Of a stretch of 64,000 bases of DNA, positions 1 to 12,793 are shown piece after piece; the stretch's first letter is position 1, and every line of letters starts with the position of its first letter. This DNA comes from Scylla paramamosain. Lineage: Eukaryota > Arthropoda > Malacostraca > Decapoda > Portunidae. Both the position numbers and the translations under genes were made by a program. The notes beneath the pieces were generated by a model. The model did not search any database. It saw nothing but the letters and a program-made list of their open reading frames with translations, and was not told where the DNA came from. Where the stretch lies: NCBI RefSeq assembly GCF_035594125.1, contig NC_087191.1, positions 6,397,967 through 6,461,966 on the forward strand, given 5' to 3'.

Positions 1-590
1 TCAAAATGCAGACAGCACACTATTTGATGTAAAGAAATTATATTACCGGAAACGTGTCATTTGAGTGTTTTGACAATATTAGAAACCAACCCCACAAAAA
101 AAAAAAAAGAACTTGGAAAACACTCTATATAGGAAAAAAAAATATATAACATCGAAAACGTGTCTTTTGAATGTTTTTGAGCTTCTTACGTACCGAATTT
201 CTAAAAAGCGTGCAAAACATCCTTTATGGTGAAATAGAACATTACCAAAAATGTGTGTTTTGAGTGTTTTTGAGCTTGTTGCGTACGAAAACGCCAAAAT
301 GCACACAAATTAACGGACATTGAGAAACGAAAAGTTATTAAGAAAAAATATTATTATGAGTGTTTTTCAACATCTTATGTACGAAAGCACTAAAACACGT
401 GAATATCACTCTATATGGAGAAAAAAGCATTAACCAAACAAATGGGTTTTTTCCTCATGTTAGGTACAATAATCTATACAGAATACCATATATAAAAAAA
501 CAGAACAACATTACCAAAAACGTATATTATAAGTGTTTTTGAGCTTCTTAGGTAATAAAATACTGAAACACGTGATTAGCACATCCATTT
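1..590 (+). repeat. 96-bp satellite array, forward
   Basis: The segment is tandem ~96-bp monomers in the orientation I call forward, with cores such as GTGTTTTTGAGC, CAAAACGC, GCATG and ATTACCAAAAACGTG recurring in order. The monomers are more diverged than in the central array and carry A or T homopolymer expansions, for example near 97-109. Reading frames of 60-75 codons on both strands here are not gene-like. The array turns over near 575-595. Confidence 0.88.
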
Positions 591-1083
591 AGGCGTTTTG
601 GTTTCTAAAAAGCTGGAAAACGCTTAAATCATACGTTTTTGGTAATGTCTCCCGATAAAGGCTATTGTGCACGCGTTTTAGCATTTTGAAACGTAAGAAG
701 CTCAAAAACACTCAAAAGACACCATTTTGATAATGTTGTTTTGATTTTTATATAGAGTGTCTTCCATGCTCTTTAGAGTTTTGGTGCCTAACGCTGAAAA
801 GCCCCGAAATAACATTTTTTCTGGGAATATCGTCTCTACCCTATAGAGGGTGAAATGGATGAATTTTTGCGTATTGGTACGTAATAAGCTGAAAAAACAT
901 CCAAATACACGTTTTTGGCAATATTATTCTTTTCTCCATGAAGTTTCTTTTCTATGCATTATAGTGTTTTGGTACGTAAAAAGCTGAAAACACTCAAAAG
1001 ACACGTTTTTGTTTGTTTCTCTAGTATAGCTTACTTTGCATGCACTTTGGCGTTTTCGAAAACACTACTAATACATGTTTTTG
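591..1083 (-). repeat. 96-bp satellite array, inverted segment
   Basis: The same monomers read on the minus strand, with GCGTTTTGGT, CTCAAAAACACTC and CGTTTTTGGTAATGT on the plus strand. About five monomers are present. The left switch falls near 590 inside a monomer and the right switch near 1,080, where the plus strand returns to GAGGAAAGGAAACG. No other feature is visible. Confidence 0.85.
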
Positions 1084-2998
1084 TACCCTAAATGAGGAAA
1101 GGAAACGCGATTTCCAGAAAAGTGCCTTTTGAATGTTTATTGGCGTGCTAGGCACCAAAACGCTAAAAAAAAAAGCATGGAAAGCACCCTATAAAGGAAA
1201 ACAAAACAACTTAACCAAAAACGTCTGTTTTCAGTGTTTTTGAGTTTCTTACCTACCGAAACGCTAAATCGCATGAAAAAAAAAAACATGGAGAAATAAT
1301 ATTATCAAAAACAAATATTTCGAGTGTTTTTGAGTTAGTTAAGTAGAAAAACGCCAAAATGCATATATAGTATCTTAAATGGGAAAATGAAAAGACGTTA
1401 CTAAAATGTGTACTATTGGTGTTTTTTTTTTTTACTTATTAGGTACGAAGTCGCTAAAATGCATGAATAACACTCTATATGAAATAACATTACCAAAAAC
1501 GTATATTTTCAGTGTTTTCACATTGTCATGAATGAAAACCCCATAAATGCATGTAAAGCCCCCTATTTGGGGAAAGGAAACGAGATTTCAGAAACGTGTC
1601 TAAAATGTGTTCTTCAGCGTGTTAGGCACAAAAATGCTAAAAAGCATACAAATCACCTGATATGGGAATACAAAACAACATTAAGAAAACGTTTCTTTTG
1701 AGTGTCCTACGTACCAAAACGATAAAAAAAAAAAAACATAGAAAACATCTTTTATGGAGAAACAGAATAACATTACCAAAAACAAGTATTTTTAATGTTT
1801 TATAAGATTGTTACGTAAAAAAAAGCCTAAATGAATCGAAAATACCCTATATGAGAAAAATCAAAAGACATTACGAGAAACGTGTATTATGAGTGTTTTG
1901 GACCTTCTTAGTATCAAAATGGTAAAACGCATGAATAACGCTCTATATGGAGAAAAAGAACAATATTGCCAAAAAAACGTGCATTTTGAGTGTTATGAAA
2001 TTGTTAGTTACCAAAAAGCCAAACTGCATGCAAAGACCAATATATAGATATATGAAACGACATTAAAAACGCATGAAAATACCCTATATGGAGAAACAGA
2101 ATACATTTACCAAAAACGTGTATTTTGAGTGTCTTTGAGCTTATTATGTACAAAATCGCCTATCATCAAACAAAACACCCTGTATATGGAAATGAAAGGA
2201 CATTACGAGAAACGTTTGTTATGTATTGTTATTTTTTATTACTCTCTTAAGTACCAAATCAGTAAAAAGCTTCAATAGTGCTCTGAAGAAAAAGAACAAA
2301 CTTACCAAAAACGTGTATTTTTTTACATTGATAATTACCAAAATGCCAACAAGCATGTAAAGCAACCTATATGAAGAAATGAAACGAAATCACTAGAAAT
2401 TTGTCTTTTGTTATTTTTTGTGCGTGTTAGGCACCAAATCAGTAAGAAGCAACGAAACTACAAAACTACTAAAACGTCTCTTTAGAGTGTTTTTTTTTTA
2501 GGTTCTTACGAACTAAAATGTCAAAATACATGGAAACACCCTGTTAGGTACCAAAACACCAAAAAGAGCCTATATGAGGAAATGAAAGGACATGACAAGA
2601 AACGTGTATTATGAGTTTTTTTTCAGCTTCTTAGGTACCAAAACGCTAAAATAAATGAGAAGCACACTGTATGGAGAAAGAGAAAAACATTACCAAAATC
2701 GTGTAATTTGAATGTTTTTTTCACATTGTTAGGTAGCAAAACACCATAATGCTTGCTCGCTATACGAGAAAATTAAACAACAATGTAAGAAATGTGTTTT
2801 TATGTGTTTTTCAGCGTGTTAGGCACGAAAACGCTGAATAGCATGGAAAGCACTTTATACAGAAATGCAAAATAACATTACTAAAAGCATGTCTTTTTAG
2901 TGTTTTAAACTTTTTACGTTCCAAAACGCTAAAACACGTGCAACAAACACGAATAACCCTACCAAATAGAAAAACCTTACCAAAAACGTGTATTTTGA
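1084..2998 (+). repeat. Satellite, 5-mer domain (copy 1)
   Basis: Forward monomers follow a repeating order of five types, recognised by the bases after GTGTTTTT: type 1 (GAG.TTCTTAC), type 2 (GAG.TTGTTACGTA), type 3 (CTTCTTAGGTACC), type 4 (CACATTGTTAG) and type 5 (CAGCGTGTTAGGCACC). Types 2 and 4 usually carry a GGAAACGAAA-like block before the ACATTAC element, while types 1 and 3 carry GGAGAAACAGAA. The part from ~1,782 to 2,998 is closely matched at 36,278-37,512, including odd details such as CCATAATGCTTGCTCGCTAT (near 2,740 and 37,263). It ends where LINE sequence begins. Confidence 0.85.
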
Positions 2999-3004
2999 AT
3001 TAAA

Positions 3005-4732
3005 GGTAGCCAGCCAAGCGAAGATGGACCTCAAGGGATTTTATCAGGCATATAAGACGAAGAATAGAGAAACAATAGTTCCTTAAAGACAGCAGAATGG
3101 GACCTGATTAGTTGTTGAGAGGAGATTAGTAAAATTGTGAGCGAGTATTTTTTAATTGTCTTTGCCCAGGAAAACATGCAGGATTTGCCGAATAGTGAGA
3201 AGATATTTAGAGTAGAAGAGGATGAGAAGCTGACAGATATTACCATAACTAAAAGAGATAGTGGAACAGAAGATAGATAAGTTGAAAAGTTCAAGTCACC
3301 AGGATCAGATGAAATATATTCCACAGTATTTAAGGGAAGGAAAAAGGTTATAAGTAATCTGTTAGTTTCTGTCCTTAGGAAATCACTTTAGTCATGTGAG
3401 GTATCGGTAATTTGGAGGCAGGCGAATATAGTACCTACCCTTAAGGAAGGAGATAAAACTTTAACGTCTAACCTGTCAGCTTAACTTCTGTTGAATGTAA
3501 AATAATGGAGTTAATAATAGCGAAGAACATTTAAGAGCATTTAGACAAACATAACTTGATAACTCAGTTACAGCACAGTTTCTGGAATGGGGAGTCTTAC
3601 CTGAGAAACTTGGTAAGTTTATACAGTAAGGTTTACAAGGCGGCAGATAATGGTGATAGTTATGGCATCCTATATCAGGACTTTAGTAAAGCGTATGACA
3701 AGGTACCCCATCAGAGGCTACTGAGAAATGTTAGGGCGCACGAGAGAGATGAGGTGTTTAGATTGGATAAGGTCATGGCTAAGCGTCAGGCGACAGTGTT
3801 GTAATAATCGGCTCTAAATCGGAGTGGGGTCAAGTAATTAGTGGGGTGACAAAGAGATTATTAGTATTAGGGCCGATGTTGTTTGTAATATATGTCAATG
3901 GCTTGGATAGTGGAATTAGTAGTGTTGTTAGTAAATTTGCGGATGACACGAGAATATGTAGATTAATTAGGTCAGAATCGCATACCATCGCCTTGCAGGC
4001 AGATTTGAATAGGTTGAACGAATGGACGGACAAATGGCAAATGCAGTTTAATGTCAACAAATGCAAAGCACTTAGCGTAAGTAGAAGAAACCCACACAGT
4101 AGTTACACAATGAACAACCAAGTTCTGGTAGGTTCAGGGTAAGTAAAAGATTTGAGATTTAAGGTTATATCTGAACTCCGTCTAAGAAAGCAATGGAAAG
4201 AGGCCAGAAACAAAGCAAATAGTGTATTATGATTAATTTTCAGGAGTGCTAAAAGTAGAACTCCCGAAGTAATATCAAATTTACATTTGGAGCTGGTCAG
4301 ACTTCATCTAGACTACGCTGACCAATTCTGGTCACCACATCACAGGAAGGATAAAGGTCTATTAGAATCAGTACAAAGGAAAATGACTAAAAGGATATAG
4401 AGGATAAGGAGTATTCCTTACGAAGCGATATTCAAGCTGTTAAATTTGCATTCTTTAAAGAGACGTAGGTTAAGAGTGGACCTAATAGAAGTCTTTTAGT
4501 GGTATATGGGTTATAATAAAGGGAACATAAGGAAAATTCTTAGAATCTGTATATATGACAGAACAAGAAAGACGGGTCCAAGCCTGAAAACCTGATGTTC
4601 AAAAAGGAGACAGGATGGAATTGGTTCTCAAATAGAGTAGTAGATGATTGGAACGGACGTAGTAATCAAGCTATTAGTGCTGAGGCATTTGGGAACAGTA
4701 AGAGAAAATTACACATTTATGAATGGGGATGA
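3005..4732 (+). pseudogene. LINE reverse transcriptase remnant, copy 1
   Basis: Broken coding sequence of an RNA-dependent DNA polymerase. In 5' to 3' order I can read a linker region, a PGSDEIYSTVF stretch near 3,300 (usually PGPDEI in the family), GILYQDFSKAYDKVPHQRLL at 3,664-3,723 (palm motif with the first catalytic Asp), LGPMLFVIYVN near 3,868, FADD at 3,936-3,947 (the YxDD box) and a C-terminal region with RRRLRVDLIEVF near 4,462. Several stops and frameshifts break it: the RT core is split at ~3,804/3,846, there is a TAA after GSG at 4,140, and TAG codons occur around 4,399 and 4,497. No full-length product is possible. It retains ~400 bp of the RT core that the second copy has lost. 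Confidence 0.85.
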
Positions 4733-4809
4733 TAGGTGGAAATAGGTAGGCATATTTCATACAAGTACTGCCACTTGTAGGCCTGATGCCTTCTTGCATA
4801 TTTACTTAT

Positions 4810-4830
4810 TTCTTATGTTCTTATGTTCTT
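4810..4830 (+). repeat. LINE 3' terminal TTCTTATG repeat, copy 1
   Basis: Two complete TTCTTATG units and a partial third end the LINE before satellite resumes. Short tandem tails of this type are typical of CR1-like non-LTR elements and mark the 3' end of reverse transcription. Confidence 0.75.
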
Positions 4831-7800
4831 ATTACCAAAAGCGTGTATTTTCAGTGTTTTTCAGCTATTACGTAAAAAAAAATGCCAAAATGCATGCAAA
4901 GCACCCTATGTGAAGAAAAAGAGCGACATTACGAGAAACGTGTATTATGAGTGTTTTTGAGATTCTTAGGTTCCAAAACGCTGAAACTCATGAATAACAC
5001 TCTTAATTGAGATACGGAACAACCTTACCAAATGCATGTATTTTGAGTGTTTTTCACATTCTTAGTTACCAAAACCCCAAATTGCATGCGAAACTAGCTT
5101 TATGTGGAAAAAAAAATGACATTACCAGAAGAGTGTCTTTTGAGTGTTTTTGAGCGTGTTAGGCAATAAAGCACTAAAAAGCAGGGCAATAACATTACAT
5201 GGGAATAAAACCAAATTTTACCAAGAACTTGCCTTTAAGTGTTTTTGAGCTCCTTACATATTGAAACGCTAAAAGGCATGCAAAACACCCTTTATGGAGA
5301 AACAGAAAAACATTACCAAAAACATATATTTTGAGTGTTTTTGATCATGTTACTTATGAAAACGCTTAAATACATGCAAAGAACCCTATATTTGGGAAAC
5401 GAAAGGACATTATGAGAAACGTGTATTATGAGTGTTTTTAAGTTCCTTAAGTACCAAAAAGCTAAAACCAACAAATAACACTATAGAGAAAAAAATAAAT
5501 AAATAAAAAATAAAAAAATAGCAATTTTTTTTTTTTTTTTGTTATTCATCTTCATAGGTACCAAGATGCCAAAATTCTGTCAAAATTCAGGGAAATTATG
5601 TGGAAAAAAGAACATTATCAAAAATGTTATAGATTTTTTTTCGGAAAGTTATGTACCAAACCCTAAAGTGCATGCAAAGCCACCTATATATGGAAATTAA
5701 ACGACTTTACAAGAAACCTGTCTTTTGAGTGTTTTTTAGCATGCTAGGCACCAAAACGATAAATACCATTGAAGTCACTCAATATGGGACTCCAAAACAA
5801 AATTACTGAAAACATGTCTTCTCAGTGTTTTACGTAGAAAAACGCTAAAACGGATGCAAATCAACCAATACGAAGAAATAGAAAAACATCACCAAAAAGG
5901 TATATTTTGAGTGTTTTTCAACTTGTTACCTACAAAAAACGCGAAAATACAAGCAAAGCACTCTATATTGGGAAACAAAAGGACATTATGAGAAACGTGT
6001 ATAATGAGTGTTTTATAGTTTCACAAGATCCACAAGGCAAAAAACACAAAAACTCGTATATATGGAGAAGATTCTTACATACCAAAATGCTGAAACTCAT
6101 AACACTCTTAATTGAAAAACAGAACAACCTTACTAAATGCGTGTATTTTGAGTGTTTTCACATTCTTAGTTAAAAAAAAAAACGAAATTCCATGCGAATA
6201 TATGTGGGGAAAAAAATGACATTACCAGAAAAGTGTCTTTTGAGTGTTTTTGAGAGTGTTAGGCAATAAAGCACTAAAAAGCAGGGCAATCACATTACAT
6301 GGAATAAAAACCAGTTTACCAAGAATTTGCCTTTAAGTGTTTTTCAGCTCCTTATATGCGCTAAAACGCATGCAAAACACACTTTATATAGAAACAAAAT
6401 AACATTACCAACAACAGGTATTTTGAGTGTTTTTTAATCATATTATCTATAAAAACGCTTAAATACATGCAAAGAACCTTATGTTTGGGAAAGGAAAGGA
6501 TATTACTAGAAACGTGTATTATGAGTGTTTTTAAGTTCCTTAAGAACCAAAAAGCTAAAACCCACAAGTAACACTCTTTATTTTAAAAAATAAATAAATA
6601 AATAAATAGAAAAATAGGAATTTTTTTACTTTTTATTCATCTTCATAGGTACCGAGATGCCAAAATTCTGGCAAAATTCAGGGCAATTATGTGATAAAAG
6701 ATCATTATCAAAAAAGTTAATTTTACCTTTTTTTCGGACTCTTATTTACCAAACACTAAAGTGCATGCAAAGCCACCTATATGAGGAAATTAAACGACTT
6801 TACCAGAAACCTATCTTTTGAGTGATTTTCAGCTTGGTAGGCATCAAAACGATAAATAATATGGAAGTCACTCTAAATGAGAATCCAAAACAAAATACTG
6901 AAAACGTGTCTTTTCTGTGTTTTAGGTAGAAAAACGCTAAAACGGATGCAAACCAAAAATATGAAGAAATAGAATATTACCAAAAAGGTATATTTAGAGT
7001 GTTTTTAATCTTGTTACCTACAAAAAACGCAAAAAAGGATGCAAAGCACTCTATATTGGGAAACAAAAGGACATTACGAGAAACGTGAATAATGAGTGTT
7101 TTATAGTTTCACAAGAACCACAAGGCAAAAAACGCAAAAACTCGTGTATATGGAGGTTTCTTAGTTACCAAAAGGCTGGTACTCATGAATAACACTCTTA
7201 AATGAGAAACATAACAACCTTACGAAATACGTGTAATTGAGTGTTTTTCACATTCTTATTTACGAAAACCCCAAATTGCATGCAAAACTAGCTTTATGTT
7301 GGTAAGAAATGACATTACCAAAAAAGTGACTTTGGGTGTTTTTGAGCGTGTTAGGCAGTAATGCACCAAAAAGCAGGGCAATAACATTACATGGGAATGA
7401 AACCAACTTTTACCAAGAACTTGCCTTTAAGTTTTTTTGAGCTCCTTACATACCAAAACGCTAAAACGAATGGAAAACACCCTTTATGGAGAATTAGAAT
7501 AACATTACCAAAAACATGTATTTTGAGTTTTTGATCATGCTACCAATAATAATGGGAAAATACATGCAAAGAAACGAAAGGACATACAAAATACATGGGA
7601 AACGAAAGGACATTACGAGAAACGTGTATTATGAGTGTTTTTAAGTTCCTTAAGAACTAAAAAACTAAAACCAACAAATAACACTCTTTATAAAGAAAAA
7701 ATAAGTAAATATATAAAAAAACGGCATTTTATTTTTTTATTTTTTTTTTGTTATTCATCTTCATAGGTACCGAGATGCCAAAATTCTGGGAAAATTCTGG

Positions 7801-10800
7801 GCAATTATGTGATACAAGAATATTATCAAAAAAGTTAATTTTAGTTTTTTTTTTCGGAATGTTATGTACCAAACTCTAAAGTGAATGCAAAGCCACCTAC
7901 ATGAGGAAATTAAACGACTTTACGAGAAACCTTACTTTTGAGTTTTTTTCAGTATGTTAGGCACCAAAACGATAATAATATGGAAGTCACTCAATATGGG
8001 AATCCAAAACAAAATTACTGAAAACGTGTCTTTTCAGTGTTTTACGTAGAAAAACGCTAAAAAGGATGCAAACCATCTAATATGAAGAAATAGAATAATA
8101 TTTCGAAAAATGTATATTTGGAATGTTTTTGAGCTTGTTACCTAAAAAAAATGCAAAAAATGGATGCAAAGTATTGCAAAACAAAAGGACATTCTGAGAA
8201 ACGTGTATAATGAGTGTTTTATAGTTCCACAAGAACCAAAAGGCAAAAATCGCAAAAACTCGTGTACCTAGAGAAGTTTCTTAGATACCAAAATGATGAA
8301 ACTCATGAATAACACTTTTTGATTGAGAAACAGAATTACCTTACAAAATGTGTGTATTTTGAGTGTTTTTCACATTCTTATTTACAAAAATCCCAAATTA
8401 CATGCGAAACTAGCTTTATGTGGGAGATAAATGACATTACCAGAAAAGTGTCTTTTGAGTGTTTTTGAGCTTTATATACAACAAAGCACTAAAAAGCAGA
8501 ACAATCACATTACATTGGAATAAAACCAAATTTTACGAAGAATAAAAAAAAAGAACAAGCTTACCAAATGAGTGTATTTTGGGTGTTTTTTCACATTCTT
8601 AGTTACCAAAACCCCAAATTGCATGCGAAATATTGTGGGATAAAAATGTGGGAAAAAAAATGACTAACATAAAAAAGTTTTTTTGAGTATTTTTGAGCGT
8701 GTTAGGAAATAAAGCACTAAAAAGAAAGGCAATCACGTTACATAGGGATAAAACCAATTTTTACCAACAACTTCACTTTGAGATTTTTTAAACTCCTTAC
8801 ATACAAAAACGCTAAAACGCATGCAAAACACCCTTTATGGAGAAACAGAATAACATTACCAAAAACACGTATTTTGAGTGTATTTGATCATGTTACCTAT
8901 AAAAACACTTAAATATATGTTTGGGAAACGAAAAAAAACATTACGAGAAACGTATATTATGAGTGTTTTTAAGTTTCTTAAGTACCAAAAAGCTAAAAGC
9001 CAAAAATAACACTCTTTATAGAGAAAAAATAAATAAATAAATAAATAAAAAAATAGCAATTTTTTTTTTGTTATTCATATTCATAGGTACTGAGATGCCG
9101 AAAGTCTGGCAAAATTAAGGGAAATTATGTGGAAAAAGGAACATTATCAAAAAAGTTAATTTTAGCTTTTTTTTCGGACTGTTATGTACCAAACCCTAAA
9201 GTGCATCCAAAGCCACCTATATGGGGAAATTACACGACTTTACCAGAAGCCTCTCTTTTGAGTGTTTTCTCTTTTAGCATCTTAGGCATCAAAAGGATAA
9301 ATAATATGAAAGTCACTCAATATGGAAATACAAAACAAAATTACTGAAAACGTGTCTTTTCCGTGTTTTACGTAGAAAAACGCTAAAACGGATGGAAACC
9401 AACCAATATGAAAAAATAGAATAACGTTACCAAAAATGTATATTTTGAGTGTTTTTGAGCCTGTTAACCACAAAAAACGCGAAAATGGATGCAAAGCACT
9501 CTATATTGGGAAACAAAAGGACATTACGAGAAACGTGTATAATGAGTGTTTTATGGTTTCACAAGAACCACAAGGCAAAAAACGCAAAAATTCGTATATA
9601 TGGATAAGTTTCTTAGATACCAAAATGCTGAAACTCATGAATAACACTCTTAATTGAGAAACAGAACAACCTTACTAAATGCGTGTATTTTGAGAGCTTT
9701 TCACATTCTTAGTTACCAAAACCCCAAATTGCATGCAAAACCAGATTTATGTGGGAAAAAATGACATTCCCAGAAAGGTGTCTTTTGAGTGTTTTTGAGC
9801 GTAATAGGATATAAAGCACTAAAAAGCAGGGGAATTACATTAAATTCGAATAAAACCACTTTTTATTAAGAACTTGCCTTTCAGTGTTTTTGAGCTCCTT
9901 ATATACCAAACGTTAAAACGCCTGCAAAACACACTTTATGGAGAAACAGAATAACATTACCAAAAACATGTATTTTGAGTGTTTTTGATCATGTTATCTA
10001 TAAAAACGCTTGAATACATTAAAAGAACCTTATGTTTGGGAAACGAAAGGACATTACGAGAAACGTTTATTATGAGTGTTTTTAAGTTCCTTAAGTACCA
10101 AAAAGCTAAAACCCACAAATAACACTTTTTATTTAGAAAAAATAAATAAATAAAAAATATATATATATATATATAAATTTTTTTTTTGTCATTCATCTTC
10201 ATAGGTACCGACATGACAAAATTCTGAGAAAATTCAGGGCAATTATATGATAATAGAATATTATCAAAAAAGTTAATTTTAGCTTTTTTTTCGGACTGTT
10301 ATGTACCAAACCCTAAAGAGCATGTAAAGCCTCCTATATGAATGACTTTCCCAGAAATCTGTCTTTTGAGTGTTTTTCAGCATGTTAGGCACCAAAACGA
10401 TCAATAATAATGAACTCGATCAATATGGGAATCCAAAACAAAATTACTTAAAACATGTCTTCTCAGTATTTTACGTAGAAAAACGCTAAAACGGATGGAA
10501 ACCAACCAATATCAAGAAACAGAAAAACATTACCAAAAAGGTACATTTTGAGTGTTTTTGAATTGTTACCTAAAAAAACGCAAAAATTGATGCAAAGCAC
10601 TCTATATTGAGAAAGAAAGGGACATTGCGAGAAAAGTGTATAATGAGTGTTTTATAGTTCAAAAGAACCACAAGGCAAAAAACGCAAAAATTCGTGTATA
10701 TGGAGAAGTTTCCTAAATACCAAAATGCTGAAATTCTTAATTGAAAAACAGAACAACCTTACTAAATGCGTGTATTTTGAGTGCTTTTTACATTCTTAGT

Positions 10801-12793
10801 TACCCAAAACCCAAATTGATTGCAAAACCAGCTTTATGTGGTAAAAAAAAAAATGACATTTCCTGAAAAGTGTCTATTGAGTGTTTTTGAGCGTGATAGG
10901 CAGTAAAGCACTAAAAAGAAGGGCAATCACATTACATGGGAATAAAACCAATGTTTACCATGAACTTGCCTTTAAGTGTTTTTGAGCTCCTTATATACCA
11001 AAACACTAAAACGCATGCAAAACACACTTTATGAAGAAACAGAATAACATTACCAAAAACATGTATTTTGAATGTTTTTGATCATGTTACCAATAAAACG
11101 CTTAAATACATGCTAAGAACCCTTTTTGTTGGAAAGGAAAGGACATTACGAGAAACGTGTATTATAAGTGTTTTTAAATTCATTAAGTACCAAAAACCTA
11201 AAAGCCACAAATAACTCTCTATTGAGAAAAAATAAATAAATAAATAAAAAACACGATATTTTTTTTTCTTTCTTATTTATCTTCACAGGTACCGAGATGC
11301 CAAAAAATCGGGCAAAATTCATGAAATTTTGTAAAATAAGAACATTATCAAAAAAGTTAATTTCAGCTTTTTTTTTTCGACTGTTATGTAGCAAACCCTA
11401 AAGTGCATGCAAAACAACATATATGGGGAAATCAAACGTCTTTGCCAGAAAACTGTCTTATGAGTGTTTTTCAGCATGTTAAGCACCAAAACGATAAATA
11501 ACATGGAAGTCACTCTATATGGGAATCCAAAACAAAATTACTGAAAACGTGTCTTTTTGGTGTTTTACAAAGAAAAACGCTAAAACGGATGCAAACCAAC
11601 CAATATGAAAAAAAAAAATAGAATAACATTACCAAAAATGTATATTTTGAGTGTTTTTGAGCTTGTTACCTACAAAAAAGGTGAAAATGGATGCAAAGCA
11701 CTCCCTATTCGGAAACAAAATGACATTACGAGAAACGTGTATAATGAGTGTCTTATTATTTTCGAGCAAAAGAACTTGTGGTTCACAAGAACCACAAGGC
11801 AAAAAACGCAAAAACTCGTGTATATAAAGAAGTTCCCTATATTTGGGAAACGAAAGGACATTACGAGAAATGTGTATTATGAATATTTTTAAGTTCCTTA
11901 AGTACCAAAACGTTAAAACCTACAAATAACACTCTTTATAGAGAAAAAAAAATAGCATTTTTATTTTTTTGTTATTCATGTTCATAGGTACCAAGATGCC
12001 AAAATTCTGCCAAAATTCAGGGAAATTATGTGGAAAAAAGAACATTATCGAAAAAGTTAATTTTACGTTTTTTTCGGAGTTATGTACCAAACCAAAAAGT
12101 GTATGCAAAGAAACCTATTTGGGAAAATTTAACGACTTTACAAGAAACCTGTCTTTTGAGTGTTTTTCCGCATGTTAGGCACCAAAACGATAGATAATAT
12201 GAAAGTCACTCTATATGGAAATCCAAAAGAAAATGACTGAAAACGTGTCTTTTAAAAGATTTACGTAGAAAAACGCTAAAACGGATGCAAACCAACCAAT
12301 ATGAAAAAATAGAATAATATTACCAGAAAAGTATATTTTGTGTGTTTTTGAGATTGTTACATAAAAAAAACGCAAATATGGATGCAAAGCACTGTATATT
12401 AGGGAAATAAAAAAAAAGGACATAACGAGAAACGTGTATAATGAGTGTTTTATTGTTTCACCAGAATCACAAGGCAAAAAACGCAAAAACTCGTCTGTGT
12501 GGAGAAGTTTCTAAGATACCAAAATGCTGAAACTCATGAATAACACTCTTAACCAAGAAACAGAGCAACCTTACTAAATGCGTGTATTTTGAGTGTTTTT
12601 TTTTTACATTCTTAGTTACCAAAACCCCAAATTCCATGCGAAACTAGCTTTATGTGGGAAAAAATGACATTACCAGAAAAGTGTCTTTGAGTGTTTTTGA
12701 GCGTGTTAGGCAATAAAGCACTAAAAAGCAGGGCAATCACATTACATGGGAATAAAACCGACTTTTACGAAGAACTTGCCTTTTAGTGTTTTT
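4831..12793 (+). repeat. Satellite, ~1.1-kb 11-mer higher-order array
   Basis: After ~215 bp of transitional monomers the array settles into ~1.1-kb units. Taking the CACATTCTTAGTTACC monomer as the start, units begin at 5,047, 6,152, 7,241, 8,363 (cut to ~220 bp by loss of most monomers), 8,583, 9,694, 10,781 (a longer composite with a jump near 11,830) and 12,593. Full units are 1,087-1,122 bp. The order is types 4,5,1,2,3, an extra diverged type-3 monomer, then 4,5,1,2,3. The first type-3 monomer carries a variable (AAAT)n and poly(T) insert, and the last one has a ~45-bp longer head around ACCACAAGGCAAAAAACGC. Confidence 0.9.
5047..6151 (+). repeat. Representative 1,105-bp higher-order unit
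   Basis: A reference unit for the array. Eleven monomers are marked by their heads: CACATTCTTAG, GAGCGTGTTAGGCAAT, GAGCTCCTTACAT, GATCATGTTAC, AAGTTCCTTAAGTACC (followed by the A/T-rich insert at ~5,491-5,540), the diverged CTTCATAGGTACC monomer, AAGTTATGTACCAAACCC, AGCATGCTAGGCACC, TTACGTAGAAAAACGC (a shortened type 1), CAACTTGTTACCTAC and ATAGTTTCACAAGA. Heads 1-5 and 7-11 follow the same type order, which shows that the unit is a doubled 5-mer. Confidence 0.82.

Larger units (their letters stand above)
2999..4830 (+). mobile_element. 5'-truncated LINE, copy 1 (CR1/Jockey-like RT)
   Basis: This block interrupts the satellite and is not made of monomers. It encodes decayed pieces of a non-LTR retrotransposon reverse transcriptase and ends in a short tail built from TTCTTATG. 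The 3' flank resumes satellite exactly at ATTACCAAAAGCG. The 5' end is not the original insertion edge: comparison with the copy at 38,651-40,320 shows that ~1.36 kb (satellite plus the first ~225 bp of the LINE piece) is missing here, with the join at GAATTAAAGGTA. The 8-bp terminal repeat resembles the short tails known from the CR1 clade. The clade call is therefore inference from the tail and from RT sequence style. Confidence 0.85.

Noticed and set aside
4831..12793. CRISPR-like array of repeats and variable parts
   Set aside because: The whole 96-bp unit diverges gradually, with no constant short repeat separated by unrelated spacers, and the context is eukaryotic.
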